DNA of 64,000 bases, taken from assembly GCA_034509755.1 (NCBI GenBank), contig CM067553.1:45018110-45082109 (forward strand). The letters are read 5' to 3'. Every line of letters starts with the position of its first letter. The stretch's first letter is position 1. Shown here piece after piece: positions 58,785-64,000 of the stretch. This stretch comes from Anisodus tanguticus. Its lineage: Eukaryota > Streptophyta > Magnoliopsida > Solanales > Solanaceae. Under the pieces are notes generated by a model. The model saw only the letters and a list, made by a program, of their open reading frames with translations. It was not told the DNA's origin and made no database searches. The position numbers and the translations under genes are program-made.

Positions 58785-59022
58785 ACTCCCCTATCCCAAT
58801 TTATATGATGTAGTTTGATTAGACACGAAGTTTAAGAAATAAAGAAATATTTTTGAATCTTGTGGTCTAAAACAAACCAAAGAAAATTTGTGTGTTTATA
58901 GATACTCCCGTTAAGCGTAAAAGGTAAAGTTTAAAGTTAAATTATTGTCAAATAAGGAAATGTGTCATTCTTTTTTGGACTGACTAAAAAAAAGTGTGTC
59001 ATATAAATTGGGACAGAGAGAG
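58785..59022. mobile_element. Stowaway-like MITE
   Basis: The ends CTCCCCTATCCCAATTTATA and TATAAATTGGGACAGAGAGA are inverted repeats with TA just outside the right end. The interior (TCTTGTGGTCTAAAACAAAC) matches the copy at 7061-7296. Confidence 0.8.
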
Positions 59023-59027
59023 TATAT

Positions 59028-59392
59028 AATAGCCAACCTTTTAAACTTATCAGGATAAATATTTTATTTAGACACTCGAACTAAGCCATGTCCAATTGAA
59101 CACCTCAACTCCTAATAAAGTGTTTCAATTAGAAACTTTTGATTCAAATTTTGAAGAAACTTTTGCGTGTGTTTTCATTAGTATATTAGGTAGTTAAAGG
59201 AGATGACATATTTAATGTGGTAACTTAACTACCTAATAGACGAATGAGAAACCACAAAAACAATCAAAATTTGAATCGAAAGTGTCTAATTGGAAGACTT
59301 CATTAGGAGTTGAGGTGTTCAATTAGAACAAAATTTAGTTCGAGTGTCTAAATAGAATATTATAGCAAGTTTAATTAAGGGGCTGACTATGT
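59028..59392. mobile_element. Foldback element with about 130-bp arms
   Basis: The left arm (TTTAGACACTCGAACTAA, AATTGAACACCTCAACTCCT) is repeated inverted at the right (AGGAGTTGAGGTGTTCAATT, TTCGAGTGTCTAAATAGAAT). The arms meet around TTAGGTAGTTAA/TTAACTACCTAA near 59190-59245. No coding sequence. It lies about 5 bp from the end of the Stowaway element. Confidence 0.75.
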
Positions 59393-59518
59393 ATTAAGTC
59401 TATATATTATGCAATATATATACATGTGCAAATGTTGCCGACTTGTAGATATGGAGTATACATTGACATGGTCCATAATCACATGAATCTAATTAACTTT
59501 TGGTTTGAAAGTAACAAG

Positions 59519-62071
59519 TTTTTTTCCAAAGGAATCTTTATCTATTCATTCATCAAGGACATTATGCTCAAAGGAGCATACAACGTCATTTACAATCCAG
59601 CTTGGGAATACACCTTTCCAAGAAAATCCGTGCAACGAAGAAATTGCACACTTTACTAAGTTATGAGCAATCACATTAAACCTCCTAGAAAAATGTAAAA
59701 ATACAACACAATCTAGATATGAAGACATATTTTAAATATCTTCACAAGCTACATCCATGTCTCAAGTAGCATTCACACTTTTCTTCAAGATATTCACCAC
59801 ACATTTCGCATCAAAGAAGATATAGAGTTTCCTCCATCTATGATGTAAAGCGTGTTCCACAACTTTTCTAATTGCAAACACTTCAGCAATCATAGACTTC
59901 CCAATGAACTGAATCGGGGATCCATGGGCATGAAGCAAAACACCCTTGCTATCAATAGCAACCAAACCAATACTGGCCTTCTTCAAACTAACTTGTAACC
60001 CTGCATCAATGAATAAGCAAATTCCATCTTCGGGCACTGTTAGTTCATATTCATAATTTTCTTGTAAGTTACCATTTGAGGAGTCAACATGCATTATATC
60101 AAGAAACTCATGATATTCAAATAAAGCTTTTGTCACTATATATGGAGGATCAGTTAGCTCATTATTAAAACATCAAACATTTCTATATTGTTATATTTGT
60201 CACATTATTATTACTGTCAAATTTCAGAACATTAGCAGAATCAGAACATTTTTTGCCATAGTAATCTTATCATTCCACCACAAAGAAAAGTCAGTAATTT
60301 TATCAAGATCATTAAAATTAATAGGTCTTAATTTCCAAATTACTTGAAAATCATGGCACTTAAAAAGCATGTGTTCTATAGTTTCATCTTCTAATCCACA
60401 TTTCTTACCAACACTACTCATGTGATACATTCATTTTCTAATAATATTATTAATTGGTAAGGTATTAAGCACACACCTTTTTAGGAAATGGTTATGTTTA
60501 TTTTTTATATTGATTGCCCATAAGAAATTCCAAAATACTTTAGGAAAATCATGAATAATAGATTGAGCAATATGACAACTAGTGTCCCCTGCTTGCTTAA
60601 ATTTTTTGTTAGGTGATAATCGGATCTAACCTCATAAGTGCCTGATTTAGTAAAGTGCCAAATTAATTTATCCCTAGAATATGTAATAGATAAAGGAATA
60701 GTCAAAATAGCATTAACATCATTCAAACTAAAAAGACTATTAAATTCGTTCATCTTCCAAGTTTGGGAATCCACATTAATAAGATCAAACACTTTTAAAT
60801 TAAAATTATCAGAAGCAATAGTTTTATGAGGTTTAAAACTAGTAGCATTAGGAATCCAGACATAAACGTTCTCACCAGTTGCAACTCTCCATCATAGCCC
60901 TTTTTCTAACAATTTGCGACCCCAAACTATACTTTTCCAAATCCATGATGCTGAAGAAGCTTTTGTAGCATTTAAGAAGGAAACATTTGGAAAATACTTT
61001 TAGGATTCTTGACAAAAGTAAATCTGGATTAAGAAAAATCCTCGAAGCCGTTTTTGCCAAAATAGCTTTGTTAAAAGCTTTAATATCTCTTAAGCCTAAC
61101 CCCCTCGTGCTTTTGGTTCCCAAAGTTTATCCCATCTCTCAAAGTAATTTTTTTCCCATCACCCTAACTCCACCAAAAGTTTGAAAGTATGGAAGTTATT
61201 TCCTTACATAAGCCCTTGGGAAGTTGAAAACAAGATAAAGCATAAGTAGGCACCGCGATTAAAACCGCTTTTAACATAACCTCTTTTTCAACCGGACTTA
61301 AAAATGCTCCTTTCCATCCTTTAATTTTTGCTCGCACCCTATCCTTAATAAAATCTAACATTTTCTTTTTAGACCTTTCTACCACTGCCGGTAAGCCAAG
61401 GTATATACCCATTTGATTTCCTTGGCTTTGCCCCAATATAGAAAAAATATTGTCCTTTTCCTCCTCTAAGGTGTTCTTGCTCAAATACATAGCAGATTTC
61501 TCTATATTAATCATTTGGCCCGAACATTCAGCATAAATGTTTAATATATCAACAACTGTCCTAGCGCTCTGACTATCAACCGAACAGAAAATTAAAGAAT
61601 CATCAGCAAAAAGGAGATGAGAAACACTAAGTCCATTTCTGTTTAAACATAACCCTCGAATGTGACACTGATTCTCAACCTTGTTAAGAAGGGTAGAAAG
61701 ACCTTCAACACATCAAAAATAAATAAGGTAACAACGGATCACCTTGTCTTAAACCCCTAGTTGGTTTAACTCGATCAACAATTTCACCTTTTATATTAAA
61801 TCTATAGGTTGTAGAGATTACACATTCCATTATCCAACCAACAAAAGTTTGGTCAAAAACCCATTTTTAAGAGCATTTTCTTAACAAAAATCCTTCTACT
61901 CTATCATAGGCTTTAGACATATCAAGTTTCATAGCCATACATTTCTCTTTTCCTCTTCTTTTATTTTTTAGCAAATGCATAAATTCATAAGCTAACACAA
62001 TATTATCAGTAATTTGCCTATTACCTACGAAGGCTGACTGATTTGGAAAGATTATCATAGGTAGAGCCTCC
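59519..62071 (-). mobile_element. 3' part of an L1-type LINE with RNase H domain
   Basis: Read on the minus strand. The 3' end has GAATGAATAGATAAAGATTC, a poly(A)-like run of seven A and then flank. The 5' side stops within RT where the LTR of element F begins, so F most likely inserted into this LINE. The L1 class is shown by the RT motifs and a terminal plant-type RNase H domain. Confidence 0.82.
59762..62060 (-). pseudogene. L1 reverse transcriptase, zinc-finger segment and RNase H, decayed
   Basis: RT begins at the cut edge with FPNQSAFVGNRQITDNIVLA and MKLDMSKAYDRVEGF (61867-62058). The catalytic box HLLFADDSLIFCS is at about 61575-61613. Next come MINIEKSAMYLSKNTLEEEK and GIYLGLPAVVERSKKKMLDF (61164-61514), then RGLGLRDIKAFNKAILAK (60872-61123). 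A FKCHDFQVIWKLRPINF segment (60224-60430) fits the zinc-binding RVT region. RNase H at 59762-60136 has CLFIDAGLQVSLKKASIGLV, with Asp in DAG, and MIAEVFAIRKVVEHAL with the catalytic Glu. Several frameshifts make it a pseudogene. Such RNase H domains are known in a plant L1 lineage. Confidence 0.82.
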
Positions 62072-62078
62072 TGTTGGT

Positions 62079-63321
62079 TGTTGGATATTACAAAGCTTGC
62101 AGGAAACGGAAATTACAAACAACTGCTAATGTAAGAATTGAAATTACAATTCAACTAGAAAACTGGAAATTACAAAGATGAAAACGAAAAACTATTTTTC
62201 TGTTTTTGCTGAGTCGAGTGTGGCACTCTGTCCTTAAGACAATATTGCCCCGTATGTATCCTTTATACGTCTGGACAATTTGTCTCCCAAGATAAAACAG
62301 CAATGGAACTATTGAGCAAAGGAAACTCAAAAGCTACCGTGAAGAATATTGAGCAATGAAAAGATGCTTGGAAGATTAGGAAGAAACTGATTTTTGCTTT
62401 GTGTATTTTCGTGTATGTCAAGTACTCCTCAACAATGGTATAAGGGGTGTTTATATAGGTGAGGGAGGGCTGTTTAACTGCCCCCATAACAGCCATTATT
62501 GGCCAAATAATGGCCATTATGGAGGTAGTTAATCCACCAAAATAAATGGTGAAAAATGCCAACGGATTGGCCATTATAGGAGGTGTAATTCAGCCAAAAT
62601 AAATGGTCCGAATTGAGTCTTGGACGTTTCGTTTCGGACCGTCGAAATTCGATTTTCGAAAAACTTCAGGGACCAAACTGTACATCTTGAAACTTCGGGG
62701 ACCAAACTGTACATCTTGAAACTTCGGGGACCAAACTCGTATATCTGAAAGAATTCGGTCCAAACGCACATCTGAAACTTCTGGGATCAAACTGTACTTC
62801 TGGCAAAGTTTTCTGGCCCAAAAAGATAATATCAGAAGGCCCACAGCCCACAGCCCACAGCCCACGACCCACGACCCACGACCCGTGACCCGTGAACCCG
62901 AGAACCCGAGAACCCGAACCGGAACCGGACCGGACGGGCGGGCGGCGGCGGCGCGCGTGTGGTCTTTCCTTGAACCGAAGCACATCTAGGTCCTCCCTCC
63001 TTTAAACACATGGGATACCCCTTGGGGTCCCAAACCCCAAACCAATTTCAAGTATTATATACACAACAATTCTTTCTTCCTCTACCGATGAGGGAGAATT
63101 GATCACACACCACACTTTTCCATGCTTCAAACACCTTACTTCGTGAACCAATATCTCTTTCATTTCTCAATGAAATTTGACGATTCTTGGCCCTACGGTT
63201 ATCTACGTACTTAGTACATCATGCATGTGTGAAGAACCGGATTCTCCAACATACGTAACACTAGTGTTTAAGCCGTTAAAGTTGGTCGGTCGCAACTCCC
63301 GCCAAAGGCTAATTTCCAACA
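62079..63321 (-). repeat. 3' LTR of element F
   Basis: At about 1243 bp it is longer than the C LTR because of two internal repeat arrays (about 62660-62790 and 62838-62925). It shares the CTTAAGACAATATTGCCCCG word, a TATATAAA box at 62450-62457 (minus strand) and the ACCCCTTGGGGTCCCAAACC block. Confidence 0.82.
62838..62925. repeat. Heptamer minisatellite in the element F LTR
   Basis: GCCCACA is repeated three times, then grades through ACCCACG, ACCCGTG, AACCCGAG and AACCGG units. The array stands just before the GGGCGGGCGGCGGCGG block. C has only one or two such units at the same place. Confidence 0.8.
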
Positions 63322-64000
63322 ATCCCCTCTTGAAAGAGATTTTGGCGCACTCACATGGTGTCTTTTCATTTCAAAGCAATATTTCGGCGGACCGATGTTG
63401 CATAAGGAGAGGTAGCCTCGGCTTTGAACCTTCCATAGTTGAATACCATCGGACTTACTTACTTGCGCGCGTGAACGTGATGTCTTGAACCGTCGTTGTT
63501 TAGTGTAAGCCAAGACAATGATACCAACACAACAAATTCCCTTACTCTCTTCTTCGTAATGTTTTGTCCGTTTTGGCCATGGACAACGTCTTGGATTCTT
63601 AAGTGCGTTCATTTTGAGGCGGCCCGTCCTCGCACTTAAATAGGTGGTCTCCTACAAGGTATCCTGCTATACCCCACTTCACAAGTGTTAGGAACCATTA
63701 AAAGTTTCCCAAACCTAACCTCAACTGTTGAGGAGCATTACAGGTTTTAAAAACTTAACCTTTACCCACACTGAGATAGCACTTAAAGTCTATCGCGGAA
63801 CGGCTTTGGATTTGGTGTTTCTTTTCGAAATCACTATCCGAAGTGCTCATACTTCCACCGAAGCGATCAACCGAACCTTTACAACTTAGTTTTCCCATTG
63901 AACCAAATTACGGGATCTCCGGTTAGTAAGGTTGGGTTACCGCTGTATCAGTCCTTATATTTTGGGTTTTAAGCCCATTCCCCTAGACAGGCAAGTCATC

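Larger units (their letters stand above)
62079..64000 (-). mobile_element. Partial copia element of the C family (F), cut by the window edge
   Basis: A 3' LTR (62079-63321) followed by a polypurine tract (TTTCAAGAGGGGAT on the minus strand, 63322-63335) and about 650 bp of 3' UTR and pol end that match 36609-37290 of element C. The pol genes and the 5' LTR lie beyond the window. The start is set at TGTTGGATATTAC; a second TGTTGG at 62072 makes it uncertain by 7 bp. Confidence 0.82.

Overview
This is a repeat-rich stretch of a plant nuclear genome. Several repeat families point to Solanaceae: an Au-SINE fragment, a short MITE family whose ends read TGTTGCTCGGAC, a PBS-bearing TRIM and SIRE/copia-type LTR elements. 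I cannot name the species. Only one clearly intact host gene is visible. Nearly everything else is transposable elements, most of them Ty1/copia retrotransposons on the minus strand, plus AT-rich spacer. I saw no tRNA, rRNA or CRISPR.

Layout. 1-0.7 kb holds a miniature LTR element (TRIM) in LTR-PBS-LTR-PBS order with a third inverted LTR. 1.4-1.65 kb holds a small possible membrane-protein ORF. 3.6-7.8 kb holds a four-exon gene for an NPH3/RPT2-type BTB protein (about 608 residues by my splice model), whose introns carry three MITE insertions and a 50-bp tandem duplication. 9.0-10.55 kb is a probable solo LTR with a TATA box. 10.77-20.73 kb is a full SIRE-lineage copia element (TSD AAGAT) with gag, pol and an extra envelope-like ORF, all decayed. 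20.78-21.09 kb is a relic of a glutamate:glyoxylate (alanine-type) aminotransferase gene. 21.85-26.76 kb is a second complete copia element (TSD GTTTA). 27.0-27.35 kb is a SINE. 28.0 kb carries a Helitron-like 3' end. 28.87-31.55 kb is a 5'-truncated RTE-type LINE. 32.0-34.6 kb carries MITEs, one nested in another.

The right half holds four related elements that share LTR blocks. C (35.53-42.59 kb, TSD ATTTT) is the best preserved. E (43.19-44.21 kb) is a solo LTR with TSD GTTAG. D (50.91-56.73 kb) lacks the core of gag. F (62.08 kb to the window edge) is cut by the window end. Between them lie a plus-strand copia element G (45.25-49.97 kb), a SINE with perfect 10-bp TSDs, a Stowaway-like MITE, a long-armed foldback element, and an L1-type LINE with an RNase H domain that element F interrupts.

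The most unusual signal is in elements C and D. The position where a tRNA primer-binding site should sit, 2 nt from the 5' LTR, does not begin with TGG. Instead it holds a 14-nt word complementary to a site inside the LTR, and the pairing is kept by a compensatory base change between the two elements. This suggests self-priming or a structured leader, and it is an inference. The second pattern is a dispersed ATGTTG...CAACAT inverted word found across the SIRE-type element, often in linkers between domains. All boundaries and counts were made by eye.
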